Assembly: GCA_009777435.1 (NCBI GenBank)
Contig: WRLW01000020.1
Location: 1 to 13,649 of the forward strand
Direction: 5' to 3'
Origin: Oscillospiraceae bacterium
Lineage (GTDB): Bacteria > Bacillota > Clostridia > Oscillospirales > UBA929
DNA: 13,649 nucleotides
In this document: piece after piece, positions 1 to 5,618 of the stretch
How the letters are laid out: every line of letters starts with the position of its first letter
Numbering within the stretch: the first letter of the stretch is position 1
Made by a program: the position numbers and the translations under genes
The notes under the pieces: model-generated
Seen by the model: the letters and a program-made list of their open reading frames with translations, nothing else
Database searches by the model: none
Told to the model about the DNA's origin: nothing

Positions 1-393
1 GGCAGCCGTAGGGGGGCGCGCACCGTAGAGCCCGGGCGTCCGCGTGACGAGAGGCGCCGCGACGACAGACGCCGTGACGACCGCAGGGGCGGCTTCGGCG
101 GCGACCGCGGCCCGCGCCGTGACGACCGCGGCCCGCGTCCGGGCGGCGGCGGCTTCGGAGGCCCGCGTCCGGGGGGCGGAGGCTTTGGAGGCCCGCGTCC
201 GGGCGGCGGCGGTTTCGGCGGCCCGCGTCCGGGAGGCGGCGGCTTTGGAGGCCCGCGTCCAAGCGGCGGGGGCGGCTTCGGCGGCCCGCGTCCAGGGGGA
301 GGAAGCTTTGGAGGCCCGCGCCCGTCCGGCCCGCGTCCTGAAGCGCGTCCCGAAGCGCGCCCGCAGTCCTCACCGGAAGGAGGCACAAAATAA
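1..393 (+). CDS. rpsC: 30S ribosomal protein S3 (uS3), C-terminal tail only, 5' truncated
   Basis: The frame beginning at base 1 is open for 130 codons and stops with TAA at 391-393. The conserved KH and C-terminal domains of S3 lie upstream of the window, so the name rests on position: rpsC directly precedes rplP in almost all bacteria. What is visible is a low-complexity extension. Codons 15-43 are rich in Arg and Asp (RRRDDRRRDD type). Codons 51-108 are about six near-identical repeats of GFGGPRPGGG. The end is Pro/Arg/Glu rich (PRPEARPEARP). S3 lies at the mRNA entry site of the 30S head and contributes to its helicase activity; such a tail would be disordered and could contact RNA, which is inference. 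The rplP ribosome binding site AGGAGG lies in the last codons, and the stop overlaps the rplP ATG by one base (TAATG). Confidence 0.85.
   Translation, partial: GSRRGARTVEPGRPRDERRRDDRRRDDRRGGFGGDRGPRRDDRGPRPGGGGFGGPRPGGGGFGGPRPGGGGFGGPRPGGGGFGGPRPSGGGGFGGPRPGGGSFGGPRPSGPRPEARPEARPQSSPEGGTK
151..324 (+). repeat. In-frame 30-bp tandem repeat coding for a decapeptide in the S3 tail
   Basis: Six units start near 151, 181, 211, 241, 274 and 304. Most are 30 bases; the fourth has one extra Gly codon (33 bases) and the last is incomplete. Each encodes (G/S)FGGPRP followed by Gly/Ser residues. Differences between the first three units are all at third codon positions (TTC/TTT, GGA/GGC, GGG/GGC/GGA), so the peptide is kept while the DNA has drifted. 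This is a coding repeat with no spacers, so it is not a CRISPR. Confidence 0.9.
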
Positions 394-869
394 TGCTGCT
401 CCCAAAGAGAGTCAAATACCGCCGCGTACAGCGCGGACGGTTAAGGGGCAAGGCTTCGAGAGGCAACAAGGTCACATATGGCGAATACGGCCTTGTAGCG
501 CTCGAGCCATGCTGGATTAAGGCCAACCAGATCGAGGCCGCGCGTATCGCCATGACGCGTTATATCAAGCGCGGAGGTCAGGTCTGGATCAAGATCTTCC
601 CCGATAAGCCCGTTACCGAGAAACCCGCCGAGACCCGCATGGGTTCAGGTAAAGGCTCCCCGGAATACTGGGTGTCCGTGGTCAAGCCGGGGCGCGTCAT
701 GTTTGAGATAGCGGGCGTTTCGCCGGAGCTGGCCAAGGAGGCCTTCCGCCTCGCGGGGCACAAGCTGCCCGTCAAAACAAAGGTCATTGCCAGAGAAGGG
801 CTGCAATCCCCGGACGAGCTGCCATCCTCAGAAGGGCTGCCGTCCGAAGATGGGGGTGACTCGGTATGA
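393..869 (+). CDS. rplP: 50S ribosomal protein L16 (uL16)
   Basis: L16 binds 23S rRNA near the A-site tRNA elbow and is needed late in 50S assembly. The 158-residue product carries the family signatures: an N-terminal MLLPKRVKYRR block, ALEPCWIKANQIEAARIAM around residues 36-54, and TRMGSGKGSPEYW around 81-93 with Arg82 at the site equivalent to E. coli Arg81. The core ends near residue 134, about the usual full length. The last 24 residues form an acidic extension built of hexapeptide units (EGLQSP, DELPSS, EGLPSE, DGGDSV), which is not usual for this family. The start ATG at 393 overlaps the rpsC stop and has AGGAGG at about 377-382. The TGA at 867-869 overlaps the rpmC ATG, so the three genes look translationally coupled. 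Confidence 0.98.
   Translation: MLLPKRVKYRRVQRGRLRGKASRGNKVTYGEYGLVALEPCWIKANQIEAARIAMTRYIKRGGQVWIKIFPDKPVTEKPAETRMGSGKGSPEYWVSVVKPGRVMFEIAGVSPELAKEAFRLAGHKLPVKTKVIAREGLQSPDELPSSEGLPSEDGGDSV
795..866 (+). repeat. Degenerate 18-bp tandem repeat in the 3' end of rplP
   Basis: Four consecutive 18-base units start at 795, 813, 831 and 849. Units one and three share GAAGGGCTGC; units one to three share the pattern GA-G-GCTGC-TCC. They encode six-residue acidic units at the C-terminus of L16. The fourth unit is diverged and also supplies the GGGGGTGA ribosome binding site of rpmC. Confidence 0.7.
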
Positions 870-1072
870 AGGTACAGCAGTTTCGCGACATGAGTCAGGC
901 CGAGGTCGTCCGCAAGCTGAACGAGCTGAAAAAGGATCTTTTCAATCTTAGGATGCAGCACGCCACCAACCAGCTTGACAACCCCATGGTCATCGCGCAG
1001 GTCAGAAAAGACATCGCGCGCGCGCAGACCGTACTCCGTGAGATTGATATGAAGGAGGCCGCCGGCAAATGA
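866..1072 (+). CDS. rpmC: 50S ribosomal protein L29 (uL29)
   Basis: This 68-residue protein matches L29 in length and pattern: a two-helix protein with SQAEVVRKLNELKKDLFNLRMQHATNQL (residues about 10-37), then a second helix with VRKDIARAQTVLREIDMKE. L29 sits by the peptide exit tunnel and helps form the docking site for trigger factor and SRP, which is known from the family. The ATG overlaps the rplP stop (ATGA), and its own stop overlaps the rpsQ start in the same way. The likely ribosome binding site GGGGGTGA lies within the end of rplP. Confidence 0.97.
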   Translation: MKVQQFRDMSQAEVVRKLNELKKDLFNLRMQHATNQLDNPMVIAQVRKDIARAQTVLREIDMKEAAGK

Positions 1073-1326
1073 GCGACAGAGCGTTTCGCAAGACCCGCGT
1101 CGGCCGAGTCATGTCCGACAAGATGGATAAGACCATTGTGGTGGCCGTGGAGGATCGCGTAAAGCACCCGCTGTATAAAAAGATCGTCAAGCGCACCTAT
1201 AAGCTGAAGGCGCACGATGAGAACAACGAATGCCGCGTCGGCGACGTCGTAAAGGTGATGGAGACCCGCCCGCTCTCAAAGGAAAAACGCTGGCGCTTAG
1301 TCGAGATTGTAACTAAGGCCCAATAG
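1069..1326 (+). CDS. rpsQ: 30S ribosomal protein S17 (uS17)
   Basis: S17 is an OB-fold primary binding protein of 16S rRNA, needed early in assembly of the 30S body. The 85-residue product has the expected GRVMSDKMDKTIVVAVEDR segment (residues about 12-30), the basic KHPLYKKIVKRTYKLKAHDE block, and CRVGDVVKVMETRPLSKEKRW (about 56-76). Length is normal. ATG 1069 overlaps the rpmC stop by four bases; the upstream AAGGAGG at 1050-1056 is a good ribosome binding site. This is the last gene of the S10-type block and is followed by an unusually long spacer. Confidence 0.98.
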   Translation: MSDRAFRKTRVGRVMSDKMDKTIVVAVEDRVKHPLYKKIVKRTYKLKAHDENNECRVGDVVKVMETRPLSKEKRWRLVEIVTKAQ

Positions 1327-1334
1327 CAGATTCA

Positions 1335-1355
1335 CCCGCCTTTTAGGGCGGCGGG
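1335..1355 (+). other. GC-rich stem-loop directly downstream of rpsQ
   Basis: CCCGCC at 1335-1340 can pair with GGCGGG at 1350-1355 (9-base loop), or CCGCC with GGCGG at 1347-1351 (6-base loop TTTTAG). No T-run follows, so a simple intrinsic terminator is unlikely. It immediately precedes the larger palindrome at 1360-1410. Confidence 0.5.
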
Positions 1356-1359
1356 CGAA

Positions 1360-1410
1360 CTGCGCGAGAACGCAAAGCGTTCTCAGGAACGCAAAGCGTT
1401 CTCGCAGCAG
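1360..1410 (+). repeat. Nested palindrome with two AAA loops in the rpsQ-rplN spacer
   Basis: GAGAACGC (1366-1373), AAA, GCGTTCTC (1377-1384) is a perfect 8-bp hairpin. A second copy, GAACGC (1387-1392), AAA, GCGTTC (1396-1401), follows two bases later. The whole block also folds as one long hairpin: GCGAGAACGC (1364-1373) pairs with GCGTTCTCGC (1396-1405), GCGTTC (1377-1382) pairs with GAACGC (1387-1392) around a TCAG loop, and CTGC (1360-1363) pairs with GCAG (1407-1410) past one bulged A. No T-run follows. It could act in RNA processing, attenuation or stability, or be a small dispersed repeat; the sequence does not decide. Confidence 0.75.
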
Positions 1411-1413
1411 CGC

Positions 1414-1442
1414 TTCACGTTTCCACAGGCGCGATGTATGAC
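1414..1442 (+). promoter_or_regulatory. Weak candidate sigma-A promoter upstream of rplN
   Basis: TTCACG (1414-1419) and TATGAC (1437-1442) are separated by 17 bases, each matching the consensus at four of six positions. Transcription would start near 1449, about 23 bases before the rplN ATG. The place matches the S10/spc operon boundary of E. coli, where the spc promoter lies. The match is weak and may be chance. Confidence 0.3.
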
Positions 1443-1471
1443 GGTTAACAGTTAGGAGTTGACTATTTCCG

Positions 1472-1840
1472 ATGATTCAGCAAGAGACTTATCTTCGCGT
1501 GGCCGACAACACGGGCGCTAAGGAGATAAAATGTATACGCGTGCTGGGCGGCTCGAGCCGCAGATACGGCAATATAGGCGATGTAGTGGTGGCCTCGGTG
1601 CGCAAAGCGGCGCCCGGCGGCGTGGTCAGGAAGGGCGAGGTGGTTCGCGCGGTCATCGTGCGCAGCGCGCACGGCGTCCGGCGCCGCGACGGCACATATG
1701 TCCGCTTTGACGACAACGCCGCGGTCATTATCAAAGAGGACAAAAACCCCAGGGGTACGCGTATCTTCGGCCCTGTGGCGAGAGAGCTGCGGGACAAGGA
1801 CTATATGAAGATACTGTCGCTGGCCCCCGAAGTATTGTGA
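1472..1840 (+). CDS. rplN: 50S ribosomal protein L14 (uL14)
   Basis: L14 binds 23S rRNA and takes part in an intersubunit bridge with the 30S. The 122-residue protein is full length and highly typical: MIQQETYLRVADNTGAKE at the N-terminus, GDVVVASVRKAAPGG (residues 37-50), DGTYVRFDDNAAVI (73-86) and GTRIFGPVARELR (95-107). An in-frame TGA at 1460 rules out an upstream start. The nearest AGGAG (1454-1458) sits 13 bases before the ATG, slightly long. It is the first gene after the 145-base spacer, the position of the first spc-operon gene in E. coli. Its stop TGA at 1838-1840 forms part of the rplX ribosome binding site. Confidence 0.98.
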   Translation: MIQQETYLRVADNTGAKEIKCIRVLGGSSRRYGNIGDVVVASVRKAAPGGVVRKGEVVRAVIVRSAHGVRRRDGTYVRFDDNAAVIIKEDKNPRGTRIFGPVARELRDKDYMKILSLAPEVL

Positions 1841-1853
1841 GGTGACGCCGGAT

Positions 1854-2171
1854 ATGAACACGCTGCACATTAAAACGGGCGACCAGGTGATGGTGCTGTC
1901 CGGCAAGGACAAGGGCAAAAAGGGCAAGGTCTTGTCGGTCGAGCCTAAGAAGGGGCAGGCCGTGGTCGAGGGCGTAAACGTCGCCGCCCGCCACGTCAAG
2001 CCGCGCCGTCAGGGTCAGGCCGGCGGCATAATCAAGCAGGAAATCGGCATACGCGCGTGCAAGCTTATGCGCGTCTGCCCTAAGTGCAATAAGCCGACGC
2101 GGGCCGCGCATACGGTTATGCCCGACGGCGCGAGGAGCCGCTCATGCAAGCAATGCGGCGAGCTGATATAA
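1854..2171 (+). CDS. rplX: 50S ribosomal protein L24 (uL24), zinc-ribbon form
   Basis: L24 is an early assembly initiator of the 50S. From ATG 1854 the product is 105 residues, starting MNTLHIKTGDQVMVLSGKDK as in relatives. A GTG at 1842 opens the frame 12 bases earlier, but it lies inside the GAGGTG that is the natural ribosome binding site for ATG 1854 (about 9 bases away), so I chose the ATG. A KOW segment covers residues about 7-33 (GDQVMVLSGKDKGKKGKV). The C-terminus has two CxxC pairs (Cys75/78 and Cys98/101), a zinc-ribbon-like ending seen in many Gram-positive L24 proteins. One base separates the GTG from the rplN stop, and rplE follows with no real gap. Confidence 0.96.
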   Translation: MNTLHIKTGDQVMVLSGKDKGKKGKVLSVEPKKGQAVVEGVNVAARHVKPRRQGQAGGIIKQEIGIRACKLMRVCPKCNKPTRAAHTVMPDGARSRSCKQCGELI

Positions 2172-2186
2172 GTGGGGGTTGTGAAA

Positions 2187-2732
<546 letters not shown>

Positions 2733-2750
2733 CGTTATGGAGGTTTTGAT

Positions 2751-2936
2751 ATGGCAAAGAAAGCAATGATCCTCAAGCAGCAGCGCGAGCCGAAGTTCTC
2801 GTCGCGCGCTTATAACCGCTGCAAGATCTGCGGCAGGCCGCACGCCTATCTGCGCAACTACGGAGTGTGCCGCATCTGCTTCCGCGAGCTGGCGTATAAG
2901 GGCCAGATTCCGGGCGTCCGCAAAGCGAGCTGGTAG
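2751..2936 (+). CDS. rpsN: 30S ribosomal protein S14, zinc-binding short form (uS14, type Z)
   Basis: S14 sits in the 30S head and joins late in assembly. This is the short, zinc-containing form: 61 residues with CKIC at residues 24-27 and CRIC at 40-43, giving four Cys zinc ligands. The RPHAYLRNYGVCRICFRELA block and the C-terminal GQIPGVRKASW are diagnostic. The ATG at 2751 is preceded by GGAGG (2739-2743). Such C+ paralogues are typical of Gram-positive spc operons; many of these bacteria also carry a zinc-free copy elsewhere, which cannot be seen here. Confidence 0.98.
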   Translation: MAKKAMILKQQREPKFSSRAYNRCKICGRPHAYLRNYGVCRICFRELAYKGQIPGVRKASW

Positions 2937-2964
2937 CTGAGAAGCGCGGGCATCTTATCCATCA

Positions 2965-2986
2965 GGCAAACGAAAACGTGTTTGCC
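2965..2986 (+). other. Stem-loop in the rpsN-rpsH spacer
   Basis: GGCAAAC (2965-2971) pairs perfectly with GTTTGCC (2980-2986) around an 8-base A-rich loop. It lies 18 bases upstream of the rpsH ATG, just before its ribosome binding site GGGAGG (2992-2997). No T-run follows. S8 is an autogenous translational repressor of the spc operon in E. coli, but I cannot match this hairpin to the known S8 target. Confidence 0.45.
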
Positions 2987-3004
2987 GGTAAGGGAGGTTA
3001 AACT

Positions 3005-3403
3005 ATGAATACCACCGATCCCGTGGCCGATATGCTGACCCGTATCAGGAACGCCAACGCGGCCCGTCACGACACGGTCGATATCCCGGCCTCCAATCTG
3101 AAGAAGGCTATAGCCGAGATTCTGCTGGAGGAAGGGTATATCAAAAACTTCCAGTTCATAGGCGATTCCGGGCAGGGTGTGCTGCGCGTTTCGCTCAAAT
3201 ACGCGTCGGGCAAGGAGAAGGTCATAACCGGCCTGCGGCGCGTTTCAAAGCCCGGCCTGCGCGTATACGCCGGGGCCGACGAGCTGCCCAAGGTACTCAG
3301 AGGTCTGGGTATCGCGATCATCTCAACGTCAAGGGGCGTCATGTCCGACCGCAAGGCCCGATCGGCCAACATCGGCGGCGAAGTCCTCGCGTTTGTTTGG
3401 TAA
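3005..3403 (+). CDS. rpsH: 30S ribosomal protein S8 (uS8)
   Basis: S8 binds the central domain of 16S rRNA and is a primary assembly protein; in E. coli it also represses translation of spc-operon genes. The 132-residue product is full length, with MNTTDPVADMLTRIRNANAA at the N-terminus, SLKYASGKEKVITGLRRVSKPG around residues 63-84, and the C-terminal signature GIAIISTSRGVMSDRKAR (102-119) then NIGGEVLAFVW. The start ATG follows GGGAGG at 2992-2997. A 68-base spacer with a stem-loop separates it from rpsN, longer than most gaps in this block. Confidence 0.98.
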   Translation: MNTTDPVADMLTRIRNANAARHDTVDIPASNLKKAIAEILLEEGYIKNFQFIGDSGQGVLRVSLKYASGKEKVITGLRRVSKPGLRVYAGADELPKVLRGLGIAIISTSRGVMSDRKARSANIGGEVLAFVW

Positions 3404-3415
3404 GGAGGTATATGT

Positions 3416-3964
3416 ATGTCCCGCATAGGAAAAATGCCCGTTACCATACCGGCCGGCGTTGACGTCAAGATCGGCGATGATAACGTAGTGACCGTTAAGG
3501 GCCCCAAGGGCACGCTCACGCAGGCGCTGCACCCGCGCGTCAGCCTGAGGGCGGAGGACGGCGTTTGGTACGCGGAGCGCGCGTCCGACGAAAAAAAGGA
3601 CAAGGCGCTGCACGGGTTAGTAAGGACGCTGTTCAACAATATGGTGGTCGGGGTCTCGCAGGGCTTTACAAAGGAGCTTGACGTTCTCGGCGTGGGCTAC
3701 CGCGCCGTCAAGCAGGGCAAGCAGCTTGTGCTGAACGTGGGCTATTCGCATCAGGTGTTCTTTGAGGAAAACGACGACATAAAGCTCGACGTGCCCGCGC
3801 CGAACAAGATTATAGTCTCGGGCTGCGACAAGCAGAAGGTAGGCCAGTTCGCCGCCGAGATACGCGAAAAGCGGCCCCCGGAGCCTTATAAGGGCAAGGG
3901 CATCCGCTACGCCGGAGAGACCGTGCGCCATAAGGAAGGCAAATCGGGCGCGAAGAAGAAATAG
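3416..3964 (+). CDS. rplF: 50S ribosomal protein L6 (uL6)
   Basis: L6 is a two-domain protein near the factor-binding site and sarcin-ricin loop of the 50S. The product has 182 residues, normal for the family. It begins MSRIGKMPVTIPAGV and includes VTVKGPKGTL (residues 25-34) and ELDVLGVGYRAVKQGKQLVL in the middle. It ends with the PPEPYKGKGIRY signature (from residue 154) and a basic tail GKSGAKKK. An ideal AAGGAGG at 3402-3408 precedes the ATG at 3416; another ATG at 3412 is out of frame. rplR follows after 18 bases. Confidence 0.98.
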   Translation: MSRIGKMPVTIPAGVDVKIGDDNVVTVKGPKGTLTQALHPRVSLRAEDGVWYAERASDEKKDKALHGLVRTLFNNMVVGVSQGFTKELDVLGVGYRAVKQGKQLVLNVGYSHQVFFEENDDIKLDVPAPNKIIVSGCDKQKVGQFAAEIREKRPPEPYKGKGIRYAGETVRHKEGKSGAKKK

Positions 3965-3982
3965 TTAGGGGGTCTGAATCAC

Positions 3983-4342
3983 ATGGTATCAAGGCCAAAT
4001 ACAAACGCGCAGCGCAAGCGCCGCCACCGCCGCGTACGCGGCAAAATCAACGGTACGGCCGAGCGTCCGCGCCTCAATGTGTTCCGCAGCCTCAATCACA
4101 TATACGCCCAGCTTATCGACGATACGGCCGGCAAGACGCTGGTGTCCATGTCGTCGCAGGATAAGGCCGTCAGCGAGTCCGCCGGCAACTGCGCGGCGGC
4201 GTCGAAGGTCGGCAAGCTGCTGGCCGAGAAGGCCGTCAAGGCGGGAGTCACCGAGGTCGTGTTCGACAGGGGCGGCTATCTTTACCACGGGCGCGTCAAG
4301 GCGCTGGCCGAGGGCGCGCGCGAGGGCGGATTAAAGTTTTAA
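3983..4342 (+). CDS. rplR: 50S ribosomal protein L18 (uL18)
   Basis: L18 binds 5S rRNA with L5 and mediates its incorporation into the 50S. The 119-residue product has the basic N-terminal arm (NAQRKRRHRRVRGKINGT), then RPRLNVFRSLNHIYAQLIDD around residues 48-67, and AVKAGVTEVVFDRGGYLYHGRVKALAEGAREGGLKF at the end, here cited as AGVTEVVFDRGGYLYHGRV. Length is typical. The ribosome binding site is TTAGGGGG (3964-3971), rather far (about 11 bases) from the ATG. Confidence 0.98.
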   Translation: MVSRPNTNAQRKRRHRRVRGKINGTAERPRLNVFRSLNHIYAQLIDDTAGKTLVSMSSQDKAVSESAGNCAAASKVGKLLAEKAVKAGVTEVVFDRGGYLYHGRVKALAEGAREGGLKF

Positions 4343-4380
4343 CGTTTTACTCCATAAAGAAGGAATTGGAGGAAGGGAAA

Positions 4381-4893
4381 TTGGTCAAAGCCAAATTGAT
4401 CGACGCTTCTGCCCTTGATCTGAAGGAAAAGATCGTATCGCTGAACCGCGTTTCCAAGACCGTCAAAGGCGGCCGCATATTCAAGTTCGCGGCGCTGGTG
4501 GTAGTGGGCGACGGCGCCGGCACGGTGGGCTTCGGGCTTGGCAAGGCCGGCGAGGTGCCGGACGCCATACGCAAGGGCATAGAGGACGCCAAGAAGAATC
4601 TGGTCAAGATAAATATGCTGAACACGACCATACCGCACGAGGTGATCGGCCGGTTCGGCGCCGCGCGCGTGCTGTTAAAGCCCGCGCCCCAAGGAACTGG
4701 CGTTATAGCCGGCGGCCCGGTTCGCGCCGTGGTCGAGATGGCCGGGATACGCGACGTGCGCACAAAGTCGCTGCGCTCGCAGAACCCGCAGAATGTCGTG
4801 ACCGCGACCATGCAGGGGCTGACGTCGCTCAAAAGCGCCGAGGAAGTGGCCCGCGTGCGCGGCAAAAACGTCGCGGACGTATTGTCCCGCTGA
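4381..4893 (+). CDS. rpsE: 30S ribosomal protein S5 (uS5)
   Basis: S5 lies on the back of the 30S at the mRNA entry site with S3 and S4 and affects translational accuracy. From TTG 4381 the product has 170 residues. I prefer this start because GGAGG (4368-4372) lies 8 bases upstream and the conserved IDASALDLKEK block follows within a few residues; TTG 4366 would add five residues but overlaps that site. The N-terminal double-stranded RNA-binding domain contains GGRIFKFAALVVVGDGAG (residues 30-47) and GFGLGKAGEVPDAI (50-63). The C-terminal domain has GGPVRAVVEMAGI (111-123) and TKSLRSQNPQNVVTAT (128-143). Confidence 0.97.
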   Translation: MVKAKLIDASALDLKEKIVSLNRVSKTVKGGRIFKFAALVVVGDGAGTVGFGLGKAGEVPDAIRKGIEDAKKNLVKINMLNTTIPHEVIGRFGAARVLLKPAPQGTGVIAGGPVRAVVEMAGIRDVRTKSLRSQNPQNVVTATMQGLTSLKSAEEVARVRGKNVADVLSR

Positions 4894-4919
4894 ATCGCGC
4901 GTCCGGGAGGTGTTGCATT

Positions 4920-5090
4920 GTGATAAAGATAAAGCTGGTCAAGAGTTTGTCGGGCCGGAACAAGAAGCATATCGCCACAGCGCTCAGCCTTGGGCTTAAG
5001 AGCATCGGCGACAAGACCGAACAGCCCGACTCGGCGCAGACGCGCGGCAAGCTCGATCAGATCCGATACCTGATCGAAGTCGAAAAGTGA
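4920..5090 (+). CDS. rpmD: 50S ribosomal protein L30 (uL30)
   Basis: This 56-residue gene was found by translating the gap between rpsE and rplO. It starts with GTG at 4920, after GGGAGG (4905-4910) at 9 bases, and ends with TGA at 5088. The protein begins IKIKLVKSLSGRNKKHIATA and continues LSLGLKSIGDKTEQPDSAQT, then RGKLDQIRYLIEVEK. This is the standard short bacterial L30 with the LVKSL-GR start, LGL-K-I turn, a Thr/Pro/Ser-containing loop, RG helix and a final V-strand. L30 binds 23S rRNA at the back of the 50S. Position between rpsE and rplO is invariant. An AAA-loop hairpin follows the stop directly. Confidence 0.96.
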   Translation: MIKIKLVKSLSGRNKKHIATALSLGLKSIGDKTEQPDSAQTRGKLDQIRYLIEVEK

Positions 5091-5091
5091 G

Positions 5092-5119
5092 GAGCGGCAA
5101 AGCCGCTCAACTGCGCGAG
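5092..5119 (+). repeat. AAA-loop hairpin plus shared 11-mer after rpmD
   Basis: GAGCGGC (5092-5098), AAA, GCCGCTC (5102-5108) is a perfect 7-bp hairpin two bases after the rpmD stop. It is followed immediately by AACTGCGCGAG (5109-5119), a sequence that also occurs at 1358-1368 in the rpsQ-rplN spacer, again next to GC-rich hairpins. A T-rich stretch (TTTTGTCT) begins at 5120, so weak termination or attenuation is possible. The rest of the 81-base spacer, up to rplO, shows nothing else I recognise. Confidence 0.65.
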
Positions 5120-5171
5120 TTTTGTCTCTAAGGACTAAATATCGCGGCTTGCGGAAAGGATTGTCATTACC

Positions 5172-5618
5172 ATGAAACTGCATGAACTCACACCCGCGCC
5201 CGATTCAAACCGCGCCGCGTGGCGTGTCGGACGCGGCATAGGCTCCGGAAGCGGCAAAACATGCGGCAAGGGGCACAAGGGCGCCAAGGCGCGCTCGGGC
5301 TACGCCGCCAAACGCGGATTCGAGGGCGGCCAGATGTCGCTTGTGCGCCGCCTGCCTAAGCGCGGCTTCAATAACATTTTTGCCAAGCCCCATACCATAG
5401 TCGGCTTGGACGTATTCAACGCTTTTGAGGACGGCGCCGTGATTACCGTTCAGGAGCTGCTGGCCGCCGGCCTGCTGCGCAAATGCGAATACGGCCTCAA
5501 GGTGCTGTCAAACGGCGAGCTGAACAGGAAAATCACCATCCGCGCAAACGCCTTTTCAAAGGGCGCGATTCAAAAGATTGAGGCCGCCGGCTCCAAAGCA
5601 GAGGTGGTGCAGTCGTGA
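5172..5618 (+). CDS. rplO: 50S ribosomal protein L15 (uL15)
   Basis: L15 is a late-stage assembly protein whose long N-terminal arm reaches into 23S rRNA. The 148-residue product has the glycine- and arginine-rich arm (RVGRGIGSGSGKTCGKGHKG, residues 18-37), GFEGGQMSLVRRLPKRGF (about 49-66), and a C-terminal globular part with LLRKCEYGLKVLSNGEL and ITIRANAFSKGA. Length is typical. The ATG at 5172 follows AAAGGA (5155-5160). Its TGA overlaps the secY GTG by four bases (GTGA), suggesting coupled translation of the two genes. Confidence 0.98.
   Translation: MKLHELTPAPDSNRAAWRVGRGIGSGSGKTCGKGHKGAKARSGYAAKRGFEGGQMSLVRRLPKRGFNNIFAKPHTIVGLDVFNAFEDGAVITVQELLAAGLLRKCEYGLKVLSNGELNRKITIRANAFSKGAIQKIEAAGSKAEVVQS

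Noticed and set aside
151..324. Regular 30-base repeats resembling a CRISPR array
   Set aside because: The units are directly adjacent with no unique spacers and are in frame with the S3 tail.
44..520. Open frame of 158 codons, Ala/Arg rich, overlapping rpsC and rplP
   Set aside because: It is the +1 frame of the repetitive GC-rich S3 tail and of rplP. The composition is a by-product of GGC/CGC repeats, and the true frame ends at 393 next to the rplP start.
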